Assembly: GCA_037957365.1 (NCBI GenBank)
Contig: JARHVA010008365.1
Coordinates: forward strand, 438,696 to 502,695
Source of the DNA: Torreya grandis
Lineage: Eukaryota; Streptophyta; Pinopsida; Cupressales; Taxaceae
Direction of reading: 5' to 3'
DNA length: 64,000 nt
Under the pieces are notes generated by a model that made no database searches, was not told where the DNA came from, and was given only the letters and a program-made list of their open reading frames with translations. Shown in pieces: positions 48,010 to 60,384 of this stretch. Numbering within the stretch: the stretch's first letter is position 1; each line of letters begins with the position of its first letter. A program made the translations under genes and the position numbers.

Positions 48010-48926
48010 GTTAATCAAGAGAATACTACCTTAATATCTAAATTTTAACATAAAAGCTTTTTAGAATAAAGTGAAGATAGGTTTTGGATAGATACCATGA
48101 ATGAGGAGTTAGATCAATTTAAGAAGAATGAGACTTGGGAGTTAGTACATAACATAGGCCTAAAGACAAAAATATCAATAGTACAAAATGGGTGTTCAAA
48201 AATAAGTTGAATGAGAATGGAGAAGTAACTAGAAACAAGACTAGACTAGTATGCAAGGGATATGATCAAGTAGAAAGAGTGGACTTTGGGGAAACCTTTG
48301 CTCCAATATCAAGGTTAGAGGCTATTAGGTTATTTATTTCCTATACAGGTTTCAAAGGCTTCAAGATATACTAGATGGATGTCAAGTCAGATTTCATAAA
48401 TGTGAACTTAGAGTAAGAAGTGTACATTGAGAAACCTAAGGGTTTCCTATTGAATAATAACAAGGACTATGTCTGTAGGTTGAAGAAGGCTCTCCATGGT
48501 CTAAAACAAGCCCCTAGATCTTGGTATGTTAGACTAGACAAGTATCTTTTGGACTAAGATTTCAAGAGAGGATTTGTAGATAGTAATTTATATATCAAGA
48601 TTGAAAATGACCATAAATTGATAGTGGTGGTCTATATGGATGATAAAATATTTGGTAGAAATAGTGAGAACATGACCAAAGCCTTTGCAGAGGTGATGAA
48701 GTTATAATTTTAAATTTCTATGCTTGGAAAACTATCCTTATTTTTTGGGCTTCAAATCAGTCAATTTAAAAAAGGTATATTCATTTAATGGGTCAAGTAT
48801 ATAAAATAGATATTAAAGAAGTTTTAAATGGAATATTGCAGGGCTATAGGTACATGTATGGTTACAAGATGTAAGGTAAGCAAGGAGGATGAATCTTCAA
48901 GAGTCAATTAGACAAAATATAGATCA
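48010..48926 (+). pseudogene. Copia reverse transcriptase fragment (related to element Y)
   Basis: N-terminal and palm part of a Copia RT. It reads [83 protein letters not shown], and the catalytic YMDD intact at 48633-48644, then SMLGKLSLFFGLQI. A few stops interrupt it. Nearly the same stretch occurs in element Y at 53800-54640, so both belong to one family. It starts inside a truncated X LTR and ends at an inverted 32-base segment, so it is a stranded fragment. Confidence 0.82.
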
Positions 48927-48958
48927 ATGAATTTCCTTAGGATCTACTTGAAATATTC
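48927..48958 (-). repeat. 32-base micro-inversion at a rearrangement junction
   Basis: These 32 bases are the exact reverse complement of 54778-54809 in element Y, where they lie just downstream of the position at which the fragment 48010-48926 ends. Outside the 32 bases the match stops on both sides. Confidence 0.8.
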
Positions 48959-48973
48959 TCACAAGACCTACTA

Positions 48974-51530
48974 TGATTATGGTATGATATTTTATGACAT
49001 GAGTATGAATTTTTGAGATCAATGAAAGTGGTTTTAATCTATTTTCAAAGTCTAAGTATGACTAGTAGTTCAAGGCCTAATGTACAAAGAGATCTTGTGT
49101 GTCCTAATAAGGGGTCAAGTTTAGTTTCTAAGATGTTAGATCTCATGAGATCATTATTAGAGGTATGATAGGTTGTTTCAAGTGTGTTGACCAAGTCTGA
49201 GGTCAAATTCTAAAGGAGAAAGCATGAAAAATGGGTCTTAATTTCTCTCTAGTTCTAGAATGTAGTGTTGCAGACCCAAAAAGGATTTCTCATGCTTATT
49301 GATTTGTCAATCCTTTACATGGGATCTTGATATATTCATGGTATTTGGGTAAGGATCCTAGGTGTATTCTCTAGATAATAGTTTTGGAATAAGAGCCTAA
49401 TCTTTATAAACAATTGTTAAGAGTGGAAGGTAGTCTAAACCCTCCTAAAACCCTCATATTGACCCAATATGGAAAATATTGTTTTGAATGGCTCAGAATG
49501 AATTGTATGACCTATTTTAATGATTGAATCATGTTTAGGACTCTCCAAAGTACCTTCAGGTGGTATTGGTCTAAAATATGAGTGAGTGGACCCTACATAA
49601 AAAACCTTATTTCTTGGAATTTTGATGTAGCAGGCAAGATTGACCAAATAAATGCATGAAAATGATTGGAGGATGATGTTTGAGACTTTTATTTTGTGTC
49701 CATGTAAGTTTATAATTTTTTATAGTGATTTAGATATGAAAATTTTATGTTTCAACTTGACCTATCGCCAAAAAGGCCTAGTGAGAAACATAGTGAAAAA
49801 AATAGGCACAAGTGGGAATGAGATTAGGGATGTGTTTACATGGATTAGGAATGGATATAATTACACTGTATTGTTGTTAAATATATGTAACAAATATCCC
49901 TATTGGATATACTATTTTGATATGTGTGTGTATGGTATAAAGTTACTCTCAAACTGACTTATCTAACATAGTGAGGTCTGTGTACAGTGAAGCCATGAGA
50001 TTGGTTTGTAAGACTGATATTTCTATTAGAAAATCATAATATATCTATTTAAATTTTTTAAGGATGATTAAGGATCATCTAAACCTATTTTAAATTCTTT
50101 AATGTGTTTCTACAAGTGTTCTAAGTCATTATTTTCATGACTATGATTTAAAGTCTTTGACATTTCTAACTAGTCATCTAACAGAGATGAGTATATGATG
50201 ATTTATGCATATTTTAAGAGTATAATTCATAAATTTTTTTATATAGGTATCATAGGTTAATTTTAATTTATTTTTATTCATGATAAGTTCCTCTGAAGGT
50301 GTGAAAAGTCAAAGGTTCTTGACTTATTTTTTAGGCTTATTTGAAATTTTGAGTGAGCATATGGAAGTGGTTAGTTTGAGGTATTTTTACATGTATGGTG
50401 AAGTATAATGGACATGGTGATGAATTTGAGGTCATGAAATTTATAAATAATTTATTTTTTATATATTATTATATGGAAAAGTTAAGTGTCTACTTCAAAT
50501 ATTCAAAATAGACTTTCTAGCAACGAGAAGGCATAATTATGAGTAGGCCTAATGGTGTGGTTCAAAGAGTGAAATGAGATAAATGGTGTAATTGAATTTT
50601 ATGTGAAGTTTTTCATCCATTTATGGAGGATAAATATGTTCCAAGGTGGTCAAGGTGAAACTTGTGCTTTGAGAAGGCCTAATTGCATTAGGTCTTCTTT
50701 AGGCCTAATGATGGTTTTAGTTATTATAAGTGGTGACTGACCTATGTAGTGGTTATTTATGATATGAAACATGTTTTTTGATATATTAAAAGGGTGATAC
50801 AATTATGGATAGGTTTTTTTCCAACTAAGGTATGTGAAATCAAGATTCAAGTATAAGAAGAAGGTCTAATAGGCCTAATTTGACTAGTTAGAATATTGAG
50901 GTGGTGAATGAATGAAATAAAAGTTTGTAAACCAGGTAGAGGGATTTAAGACCATAATAATTGTGTTTTTAATATTTCATGAAGTTATAAATTTTATTCT
51001 ATAGATGGTGAGAAATTTCATTTGACCTAAATCTATCAAGCAAAGGGATAGTTAAGCAAAGATTCCTAATATGTTGTTTGAGAGAGTTAGAAGAGTGTGA
51101 AGAGCAAAATAAGGTGATCATCATCAATTAAGTAAGAAATAGGTGTAATTTTTTTATCATAGGTTCTATGTGGCTGATTTTATTTTGAGTCACTTAGGGG
51201 TTTGGTTCTTCCTTGCAAGTCAGTGCTTGTTAAAGGACTGGTTAAGTTGGTGCTTGACTAGTGAGGTGTTCATGCTCCTTGTGGGGTTGGTGCCTCACTA
51301 AATATTGATTGATTAATTATAGAACTATATTAAAAGATATATTTTAGTGGGTTTTATACCCCATGAGGGTTTATCACATATATCTTGTGTTCATATGTTG
51401 TATGATTATGTGGATGCTTGTTTATTCATTCATTGATGTATGTGTTTGAATGAATCATAAGTGAAATTGAATGATTGTTTTAAGGGGAATAATTCACCTC
51501 CCATATTATTTGATTTTATTCTAATATATA
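48974..51530 (+). repeat. 5' LTR of element Y (5'-truncated)
   Basis: Aligns with about 55868-58420 and lacks the first ~172 bases of the LTR. It contains many copies of AGGCCTAAT. The open frames inside it (49435-49647, 49652-49957) are not genes. Its 3' end is approximate and no clear PBS follows. Confidence 0.75.
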
Positions 51531-51639
51531 GTGTTAGAGTAGGTTCCTTTTTATAGCCTAATAGACTAAGGGAAATGTTTTGAAGCACAGGTTTGGATTG
51601 TGATAATGAAAGTGTTTATTATGATTACAATGAAGACCT

Positions 51640-52300
51640 ATCCATAATCATTGAAACAAATTATAAATGTAGTTCAAAATAGAAGAATCATATTGAATAA
51701 TGCACCCATATTGGAATTAAAATAAATTATTTAGATTCACAAGTCAATCAAGATAAAGACATATCAAAAAATTGAGGAGTAATGGAAAGTTTAACAATAT
51801 CTTAAATAGTCAAAGATCATATCATGATAAGATATGTCTTAGTTCAAAAAAGACCAAAGGAGTTCAAGGAGAGTCAGTTTCCAAAATTCAAAGATTTTTC
51901 AAGGAGTGATAATGTTGGTAGAATAAAGACCTATGTATAAGTATTCAAGTTTGAAGTCAATCATCAACAATCCAAGAAAGGTTTTGTTTCATCAATGGAT
52001 ATCAAAGGTAATGGTGTATCATCCAATGATCATAAAAATACAAATAAGGTTAGACAGTCGAAGTATGTGGATAAATTCAATGGATATTATTTCTCATGTG
52101 GTCAATTTGGAAATAGAGTTATAAAATATAGATAGAAAAGTAGAATCCTATGTTATAACTACAATTAAAGAGGACATATTTCGAGAGATTGTAAGATATG
52201 ACCTATGAAGAAGACTAGTCAAGTTAATAAGATATGTAGTCATGGTACTAAAGAATGGATCAAGAAAATAAACCCTATGCATAAGATGAAGGAGAAGCAA
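51640..52300 (+). pseudogene. Gag C-terminal part of element Y
   Basis: The readable plus frame contains PKFKDFSRSDNVGRIKTY and then two degenerate CCHC knuckles. The first, YFSCGQFGNRVIKY at 52085-52130, has lost one Cys (Tyr), the His (Asn) and the last Cys (Tyr). The second, CYNYN*RGHISRDC at 52155-52195, keeps the outer Cys residues and the His but has Tyr for the second Cys. The UBN2-like N-terminal gag half is absent. Protease follows at 52340. Confidence 0.6.
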
Positions 52301-52339
52301 TAATCTAGATGAGAATAATCTATGATAGCTAAACTACCT

Positions 52340-52560
52340 TTCATACTTTGAATGAAGATTTGAAGTGGTACATAGACAATGGATGTTCAAGTCACATGAT
52401 AAGAGATAAGAGAAAATTCATCACTTTGAAGAAGAATGCCATAGGATTAGTGAATTTTGGATATAAAACATTTGCTAATATAGTTGGAAAATATGCCTTG
52501 AGATTAGAAAATGGGAATACCAAGATAGAAAATGTATTGTATGTAGATGGCTAAAAACAC
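52340..52560 (+). pseudogene. Protease of Copia element Y
   Basis: The frame 52348-52554 reads DLKWYIDNGCSSHMIRDKRKF, the Copia protease start (WxxDSGCSxHMTGD), with Asn at the Ser position. It continues NFGYKTFANIVGKYALRL and IENVLYVDG, the flap and the LxDVLYVPG segment. It is open over 68 codons. Zinc-knuckle gag lies upstream and the GAG-pre-integrase block downstream. Confidence 0.8.
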
Positions 52561-52649
52561 AGCTTGTTAAGTGTAAGTCAAATGTGCACCCAAGGGCATA
52601 CCCTAACTTTTCATGATAAATGATATGAGATAAGGAGAGAAAAATTAAG

Positions 52650-53430
52650 TAGGTTGATTTCCAAAGCTAAGAAAACTGAGAATAATATATATGTATTGAA
52701 TGAGATCACAAAGGAGAAGTGCTTCATGAGTAAGGTAAATGAAAGTTGGTTATGGCATAGGAGGTTAAGTCATCTAAACTTTGAAAATTTGGTCAAGATC
52801 AGCTCCAAGGGGTCCATGAAGAACATGCCCAAAATTTTCAAACCTGAAAATGATCTATGCAAGGCATGTTAACATGGTAATTAGACTAGGAGGAGATTCA
52901 AGTCTAAAAAATACTTTACTACTAAACCTTTAGAACTAATTCATACTGATCTATCTGGTCTTACAAGGATTCAAAACATTGAAGGTGATGACTAATTCAT
53001 GTTGTTTATAGATGACTTCATAAGAATAACTTGGGTAGAATTCTTGAAAGATAAGTTAGAAGCTCCAAGAAAGTTCAAAAATTTCAAAGATTTGGTTGAA
53101 AATGAGATGAATGTGAAGATCAAATGCCTTAGGTCTAAAAAAGAAGGAGAGTTTTAGTTAAATGAGTTTTATGAGTTTTATGAGGTCAATGTAATAAGAA
53201 GATAGTTCTCAGCTACTAGAACACCCCAAAAGAATGAGGTATTTGAAAGAAAGAACATAACAGTTCAAGAAATGGCAAGGACCATGTTGAATGAGTCAAA
53301 ATTATCTGATGGATATTAGAGAGAAGATCTGTGGGTATTATAGTTTACACTTTAGATAGAGGACAAATTAGGATCAATGGTGATAAGACAACATATGAAC
53401 TATAGAATGGAAGACTTGCTAGTGTTAAAC
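52650..53430 (+). pseudogene. Integrase of Copia element Y (with GAG-pre-integrase domain)
   Basis: The first part (52654-52872) is the zinc finger block: WLWHRRLSHLNFENLVKIS and NDLCKAC, the HH and CC halves of HHCC. The core then reads PLELIHTDLSGLTRIQ (catalytic Asp), MLFIDDFIRITWVEFLKDK (second conserved Asp pair), EVNVIRR*FSATRTPQKNEVFERKN (usually SxPYTPQQNGVxERKN, catalytic Glu retained in FERKN) and EMARTMLNES. Stops interrupt it several times. Confidence 0.82.
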
Positions 53431-53690
53431 ATTTTAAGGTGTTTGGAAGTAAATGCTATATCAATAGAGATGAGGATTTAGGCAAGTTTGAATCAAGGTC
53501 TGATGATGGTATTTTTTTAGGATATTCATTAATTAGTGATGCCTATAGATGCTATAATAAGAGGTTACAAAATATAGTGGAGAACACAAATGTGAAGATT
53601 AATGAGACAAATAAATCATATTCTCAGTCAAAGAATGATGAAGGAACAATAAAGATAGATGAGGATGAAGAAGAAATTTAGGAGAGAAAG
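53431..53690 (+). pseudogene. Post-integrase linker of element Y
   Basis: The frame 53439-53681 begins MFGSKCYINRDEDLGKFESRS and has GIFLGYSLISDAYRCYNKR, the conserved Copia stretch (FGCxxYxx..KFxxKSxxGIFLGYSxxSKxYRVYN). Asn/Glu/Asp-rich linker residues follow before RT. Confidence 0.78.
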
Positions 53691-54640
53691 GACTCAAAAG
53701 TTCCTTCTAGGCATATTCAAAAATATCATCTTGAATCTGAAATCAATGACAATAAGAATGCAGGTATACAAATAAGAAGAAAAAAGGCGATTAATTTTAA
53801 TCAAGAGATAACTATCTTAATATCTATTTTTGGACCTAAAATCTATGTAGAATCAAGTGAAGATAGGTTTTAGATAGATGTCATGAATGAAGAGTTAGAT
53901 TAAACTAAGAATAATGAGACTTAGGAGTTAGCACATAGGCCTAAAGACAAAAATATCACTAGTACAAAATGAGTGTTTAGAAATAAGTTGAATGAGAATG
54001 GAGAAGTCACCAAAAACAAGGCTAGACTAATATGCAAGGGATATGCTCAAGTAGAAGGTGTGGACTCTTTGAGGAAACCTTTGCTCCAATAGAAAGGTTA
54101 TAGGATATTAGGCTATTTATTACCTATGTAGGTTTAAAAGTATTCAAGATTTACCAAATGGATGTCAAGTAAGCTTTCCTAAATGAGAACTTAGAAGAAG
54201 ATGTGTACATTGATCAACCTAAGAGTTTCCTATTGACTGATAACAAGGACTATGTCTATAGGTTGAAAAAGGCTCTATATGGTATAAAACAAACCATTAG
54301 AGCTTCATATGCTAAACTAGACAAGTATCTTCTGGACCAAGTTTTCAAGAGAGGAGTTGTAGATAGTGACTTATTTATTAAGACTGAAAATGACCATTAA
54401 TTTATAGTAGTGGTCTATGTGGAGGATAACATCTTAGGAGGAAATAGCGAGAATGTGATCAAGACCATTTGATAGGTGATGAATTCATAATTCAAAATGT
54501 CTATGCTTGGAGAATTGTCCTTCTTTCTTAGGCTTCTAATCAGTTAATTTGAAAAAGGTATATTCACTTCACAAGCCAAGTTTATAAAAGAGATGTTAAA
54601 TAAGTTTGAAATTAAATATTTCAAGGATGTAAGTACACGT
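53691..54640 (+). pseudogene. Reverse transcriptase of Copia element Y
   Basis: Begins with linker and MNEELD near 53880, then [17 protein letters not shown] sequence and GYAQVEG. The frame 54203-54400 has MYIDQPKSFLLTD, YRLKKALYGIKQTIRASYAKL (usually LKKALYGLKQAPRAWY) and GVVDSDLFIK. The catalytic box is YVED at 54413-54424, with Asp changed to Glu, followed by SMLGELSFFL. Several stops are present. It parallels the fragment at 48010-48926. Confidence 0.82.
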
Positions 54641-54759
54641 ATGGTTATAGGATGTAAGCTAATAAAGGAGTTTGAACCTTCAATATTCAATCAGATAAAA
54701 ATATAGATCTATGATTAGGAGTTTATTGTATACTACTACCTCTAGACATAACATCATGC

Positions 54760-55380
54760 AAGTAGTAATTATTATGGGAATATTTCAAGTAGATCCTAAG
54801 GAAATTCATCTACAATAAATCAAGAGGACACTTAGGTATCTCAAGGTAACTATGGAGTATGGATTATGGTACCCAAGGGGAAATAAGTTTGATCTAGTAG
54901 CTTATATAGATGCAAATTAGGATGGGAGTCTAGATGATAAAAAGAGCACTAGTGAAAGAGCCTTCTTCTTAGGTAAATTCCTAGTTTCATGGATAATCAA
55001 GAAGAAATAATCAATGGTCTTATCTAATTATGATGTTGAGTGCATTTCAGTAGCTTCATGTTTCACTCAAGTGTTTTGTATGAGACAAACCTTAAGAGAT
55101 TACAAAATGGAGTTTGATGGTCATAGTCCCACTTTTAATCATAATACTAGTGCCATAAGTGTTTCAAAGAATTCTATCATGTATTCAAGGACCAAGAACA
55201 TTCCTATCAAGTATAATTTATTAAGAGAATAGGAAGTGAACATAGTATTAAGGTTTAATTTGTGTCTACCAAGGATCAGATTATAAATATCTTGACTACA
55301 CCTCTTCTAAAGGATACTTTTGAACATATAAGATAGAAATTGGGTGTGATTCCTAATCATAGTAGTCACTAATAAAGTCA
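54760..55380 (+). pseudogene. RNase H and C-terminus of Copia element Y
   Basis: Fragmented Copia RNase H. Near 54830-54900 the plus strand still shows a GTMEYGLWYPKG-like block, and near 54910 a DAN-type start of the DADWAG motif (LYRCKLGWESR in another frame). The frame 55014-55232 carries LSNYDVECISVASCFTQVFCMRQ (LSTxEAEYxAxxxxxxQxxWxRQ) and HNTSAISVSKNSIMYSRTKNIPIKY (D.xSAIxLxKNPxxHxRTKHIDIxY). It ends with STKDQIINILTTPLLKDTFEHIR. A clear end of pol. Confidence 0.78.
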
Positions 55381-55586
55381 AGTTATTAAGGGGAGATAAT
55401 AAGGAGGTATTTTATCTCCAAGATTTCAAAATAAGTACATAATCTATAAGGTCAAAGGGTGATTCATATCAGTTTGTCAAAGAAGAAAATGTCTGAGGTA
55501 TAAACTGAGATAAGAGGAACTTGTTGATATGATATTTTAATCCTATTTATTGAGTTTATTTCTAGGTAGTGAATTATCATTAATGT

Positions 55587-55600
55587 CAAAGGGGGAGATT
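55587..55600 (+). promoter_or_regulatory. Upstream polypurine-like tract of element Y
   Basis: CAAAGGGGGAGATT, about 100 bases before the LTR start. It resembles the proper PPT at 55681-55695 and may be an older or second tract. Confidence 0.5.
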
Positions 55601-55680
55601 GATCTGTATGGGGGAGATGTATCCTAGTAAGAGAAGCTTCTCTAAATGGTTGTCATCAATGAGTGGTTGTCATCAATGAC

Positions 55681-55695
55681 AAAAGGGGAGATTAT
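55681..55695 (+). promoter_or_regulatory. Polypurine tract of element Y
   Basis: AAAAGGGGAGATTAT directly before TGAGAATATG, the LTR start. It is preceded by a short tandem repeat of GGTTGTCATCAATGA. Confidence 0.7.
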
Positions 55696-58420
55696 TGAGA
55701 ATATGTTCTAAGGTATGTGTGGAGTTTTTATTGATGTCATTTTGAGTTATCCTTGATGTTATTAAGGTTGAGTTCATGAGTCATGTACTTGAGAAACCTA
55801 GTGTGAAGGCATAGTATCATGATGAGGAGAATAGTCTAAGGCTTACGAGAAGAAGATTGGTAATTTGTGAGAATGGTATGAGGTTTTATGACATGAATAT
55901 GAAGTGTTAAAAGTAGTGCAATTGGTTTAAAGGTATGTTCAAGGTCTAAGTGTGACTGACAATTCAAGGCCTAATGTGAAAAGAGACCTTATGTGGTCTA
56001 ATGAGGGGTCAATTTTAGTTTCCAAGGTGTTATAGCTCATGAGATAATTGTAATATATATGAGAGGTTGCGTCAAGTTTTTTGACCAAGTCTAAGGTAAA
56101 ATTTTGAAGGAGAAGTCATGAAAAGTGGATATCAAGGTCTCTCAAGTGATAGAATGGAGTGTTGTATCCCTTTAAAGGATTTTCTCATGATTGTTGGTTC
56201 ATTAATCCTTTACATGGGATTATGAGTTAGTTATGGTAGTTGGGGAAGGGTCTTAGGTGTATTCTCTAGATATTATTTTTGGGAATAATGTCCAAAGCTT
56301 TATGAATGATTATTAAGAGTGGAAGGTAGTCTAAACCCTCTTAAAACCCTCATAGTGACCCAATATGGAAGATCTTGTTGGAAATGGCTTATAATGAATT
56401 AGATGACCAATTTTGATGATCAAATCATGTTTAAGAGTCTCCAAGATAAATCTATGTGACATTGGTCTGATAGATGAGTGAGTGGACCCTATAAGAAAAC
56501 TCTTATTTATTAGAATTTTGATGTAGTAGGAAGTGTTGACCAGGTCAAAGCATGAAAATGATTAAAAGGTGATGTGTGATACTTGTATTTTGTGTCCAGA
56601 TAGATTTATGAGTTTTTCTATTGCTTTAGATATGCAAAATTGATGTTTCAAGTTGACCTATCACTAAAAAGGCCTAATGAGAAAGACGATGAGAAAATAA
56701 GAAGAAGTGGGAATGAGATTAGGGATGTGTTTCCATGGATTAGGAATGGATCCAATTGAACCAGTTTGTTTTTAAAGACATATAACACATATATCTATTA
56801 GATATAATATTTGGATATGTGTGTGTATGGTAGAAAGTTACTCTCAAACTGACTTGTCTAACATAGTGAGGTTTGTGTATAGTGAAGCCATGAGATTGGT
56901 CTATAAGACCAATATTTATATTAGATATTATAATATATATTTTTAAATATGTTATAAGGATGTTTAAGGATCATTTAATATCATTTTAAGTTATTTAAAG
57001 TGTTTCTACCTGTATTCTAAGTCTTTGTTTTCATGATTATGTTTTGAAGTCATTGACAATTCTGAGTAATCATCTAGCAGAGATGAGTATGAGGTGATTT
57101 GTCCAGAGTTGAAGATTATAATGCACAAAAATTTATTATATAGGTATCATAGGTTAATTTAAATCTATTTTTATTCATGATAAATTTCTATGAAGGTGTG
57201 AAAAGTCAAAGGTTCCGAGTTAGCATATGGAAGTGGATAGTTTGAGGTCTTTTTCCCTCTACGGTGAAGTATAATGGACAAGATGATGACTCTAAGGTCA
57301 TGAATTTATGGATAATTTATTTGTTGATATGGTTATGTGGAAAATTTGAGTGTATGCCTCAGATATTCAAAATAGACTTTCTGGTAGTGAGAAGGCCTTA
57401 TTGTGAGTAGGCCTAATGGTGCGGTTCAAAGAGTGAAATGAGATAAATGGTGTTAGGGACCTATGGTGATCTTGGAAAGGGTCTAATTTAAGAGTGTGTG
57501 AAGTTTTTAATCCACTTATGGAGGCCCTATATTTCCTAAAATGGTCAAGGTGAAACATGTGATTTGAGAAGGCCTAACTGTATTATGTTTCCTTTAGGCC
57601 TAATGATGGTTTTAGATCTTATGAGTGGTGGTTGAACTATGTAGTGGTTTTTTCTCCTATGGATTGTGTTTTTTAATATATTCCAAGGGTGATCTAATTA
57701 TGGATAATTTTGTGTCCAACCAAGGTATGTGAAAGCAAGAGTCAAGTATAAGAAGAAGCTCTAATATGTCTAATTTGATTAGTTAGAATATTGAGGTGGT
57801 GAACAAATGAAATAGAATTTTGGAAAATAGGTAGAGGGATTTAAGACCATTAGAGAGGTTTGATTAATATTCCATTAATTTATAATAATTCATCTATAAA
57901 TGGTGAGCATGGTCATTTGACCTAAATCCGTTAAGAAGAGGGCCATTTGAGTGAAGAGGCCTAATAGGCTATTTGAGAGAGATATAAGAGTGTGAAGAGA
58001 AAAATAAGGTCATAATAATCAATTACATAATAAATAGGTGTCCAAAGATGATCATAGGTTCTAGGTGTCTGAGTTGGTATTGAGTCACCTAGGGGGTTGG
58101 TACCTCTTTACAAGTTGGTGCTTGCTAAAGGACTAGTTGAGTTGCTACTTGACTAGTGAGGGGTTAGTGCCTCATTAAATATTGATTAATTACTTATAGG
58201 ACTGAAGTCAAAGATATTTTTCAATGGGTTTTATCCCCCATGAGGGTTTCACACATATCTCTTGTGTTCATATATTGTATGCTTATGTGGATGCTTGTTT
58301 ATGCATTGGTTGATGTATCTGTTTGAATGAATTCCTCATTAATGATAAGTGAAATTGAATTATTGCTTTAAGGTAAATAATTAAACCCCCATAATCTTAG
58401 TGGTTTTTCTTCCAATAATT
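55696..58420 (+). repeat. 3' LTR of element Y
   Basis: About 2.7 kb, full length, pairing with 48974-51530. Blocks retained in both copies include TTCAAGGCCTAATGT, CTTTACATGGGAT, GGTAGTCTAAACCCTC, ACTCTCAAACTGACTT and CCATGAGGGTTT. The 3' edge is approximate; repeat C begins just beyond. Confidence 0.78.
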
Positions 58421-58429
58421 TTTTCATTG

Positions 58430-58835
58430 CCAGAGTCTACCAACTTTCAAAGGCCATATCTTTTGCATATGAACTTGAAACAAGATGCATTTTTTAAGAG
58501 TGCATAAATGTTTTAGGAGAATACAAATATGAAATCCAATTCTAGTTTGGATGAAAAATTGATGACATTTTTAATTTTTTCCTAATACATATTAATTTTA
58601 GGAATTTAATGACCACAACCAATTCCTAAATTTTGCCAATGGTTGATAAACTAAACTAACTTTCTTAAAACCATGCCAATACTTTAAAAAGATCCAATCT
58701 TATATATTTGATATCATTATTGTGTTTTATTTTTATGATTCCATTATTCCACCTTCCACCATCCCTAAATGATAAAAAAAACACAAAAACTAACATATTT
58801 TTTGGTGATGCACTATTTATTGATCTCTTGAGATG
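58430..58835. repeat. Repeat C, copy 2
   Basis: Partner of 42505-42910. It begins with CAACTTTCAAAGGCCATATC, immediately after the Y LTR. Confidence 0.5.
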
Positions 58836-60379
58836 ATCATGCTTAATAATATGTGGAGAAGTATCATAAATAATATATGAAAAGTTTTAAAATTTTGTGG
58901 ATTAGTAGCATGTAGATAATATGGAGTAATATTATAAATAAAAGGATATTGTTTAAACCTTTTAGGACTTATTGCATGTAAATCCTATGTTTTTAAAGGG
59001 CTGAGGATAACAAAAACTTGGAATGGAAATAGGAAATAATTGATTTGACAAGCATTTCCCAAAATAGAAAAGATGTAAATAAAGGGTACCTATCTAGATT
59101 AAAATAGGTATTTTATATGACTTAGGGGGTTGAAACAAGCTTGAGAGCCAACCAAACACCTTTTATTCTATGATTGTAGATGAAATCAAGATTCAGATAA
59201 TAACACCATATGGCGCTAGGGTCTAACTATGGTTCTAGTGTACTTCTCAAAGGAATTATTTATAACTTTTAGGAAATTTGTAGGAGATTTTGGGGGACTC
59301 GTATGTGGTTTCATGTCTTCTAGAAGCTCGCATATGTCACTATTTTTATTGAATATATTCTAAAACACTAATGAATACCTACACACATGAAACAATAACC
59401 AGATCAAATGGAAAAGAAAGGGAAAAACTAGGTTGTGGGATATTATGATTGCATGAAATTGAACCCATATTATCCTAGAAATTGCCTATAATAACCCCAA
59501 TTCTAGGGGTCTGAGATCACATGTAGTTATCCTTTAGGGAACAATATGATCAATGTGCATGGTATGCTAGAATAAATTTTACTTAGGTCCTTATTTCATC
59601 ACACATATAATGTCTAAATGTAATAACTAAGTAGTGTGTAGAGTATTGAGTTGTATTATTGACTGATTTTAAGTAATTATGTTCCAAAATAGTAAGTTCT
59701 AGATGTAAAATACCTTGTGAGGTTCTTTATATAGAATTAAATTTGATTTTAATGTAAAACCTTGTTTGTTGGCTGACAAGTCACAAAAGAGGCATAAGAA
59801 CATAATAAAAGGCTCAATATAGGGTTAGGACCCATAACACTGGATAAAATGACCATTAGACACTAGATACATAATTTTACACTAGTTCCATGTGGTAATA
59901 CTATACTGATAATTGTGATAGTGTATTAAGGCATAAAAATAGAGTTAATACTAGGCACGATAGGCTAGGACCCCCTGTGACTAGGAGGAGGTGATTGAGG
60001 ACCTTTGGGGTGAAAAAAATAGGGAAAATAAGACATAATAAATATCAAAAGACCTCAACCATGTAAATAGGGGTTATATTCATCACTAAGACCTTCATGT
60101 GATAGAGTAAGAAAATACGTAGTACATGTAGTTTCTTGACCAAATTAGGGTGTATACATTTTCACCCATTCTATTCTAGTATTGAAATGAAATGAAAATA
60201 CTAGAGTAAAATAAGAAAGAGGAACACATACCTATTCTTACCTATGTGGATGTGTTCTAGACCTAGTTTACTTCTTAGCCAAAGAAGTGAACATGAGCTT
60301 GAGTGAGTTATGTGAAGCTAAAATCCATAATGTGGTTGTCATTTGTATTGAATCTGAATAGTGAATAAAATAGTAAGGA
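58836..60379. other. Unassigned AT-rich sequence
   Basis: No coding domain or paired repeat identified. If the PMD frame at 61906 belongs to a minus-strand Tat element, its 3' LTR should be somewhere between here and 61900, but I could not delimit it without the partner LTR. Confidence 0.35.
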
Positions 60380-60384
60380 AAAAA

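Larger units (their letters stand above)
48974..58420 (+). mobile_element. Copia-superfamily LTR retrotransposon Y, decayed
   Basis: Long LTRs (5' copy truncated, 48974-51530; 3' copy 55696-58420) flank gag remains, protease, integrase, RT and RNase H in Copia order (PR-IN-RT-RH) on the plus strand. LTR identity is about 84% in one segment that I counted. A large LTR and a long 3' untranslated stretch with GGGGGAGATT resemble Sirevirus/Maximus-type elements, but I did not find an envelope-like frame. The gag N-terminus is missing: only about 350 bases separate the LTR from the zinc-knuckle region. Confidence 0.8.
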
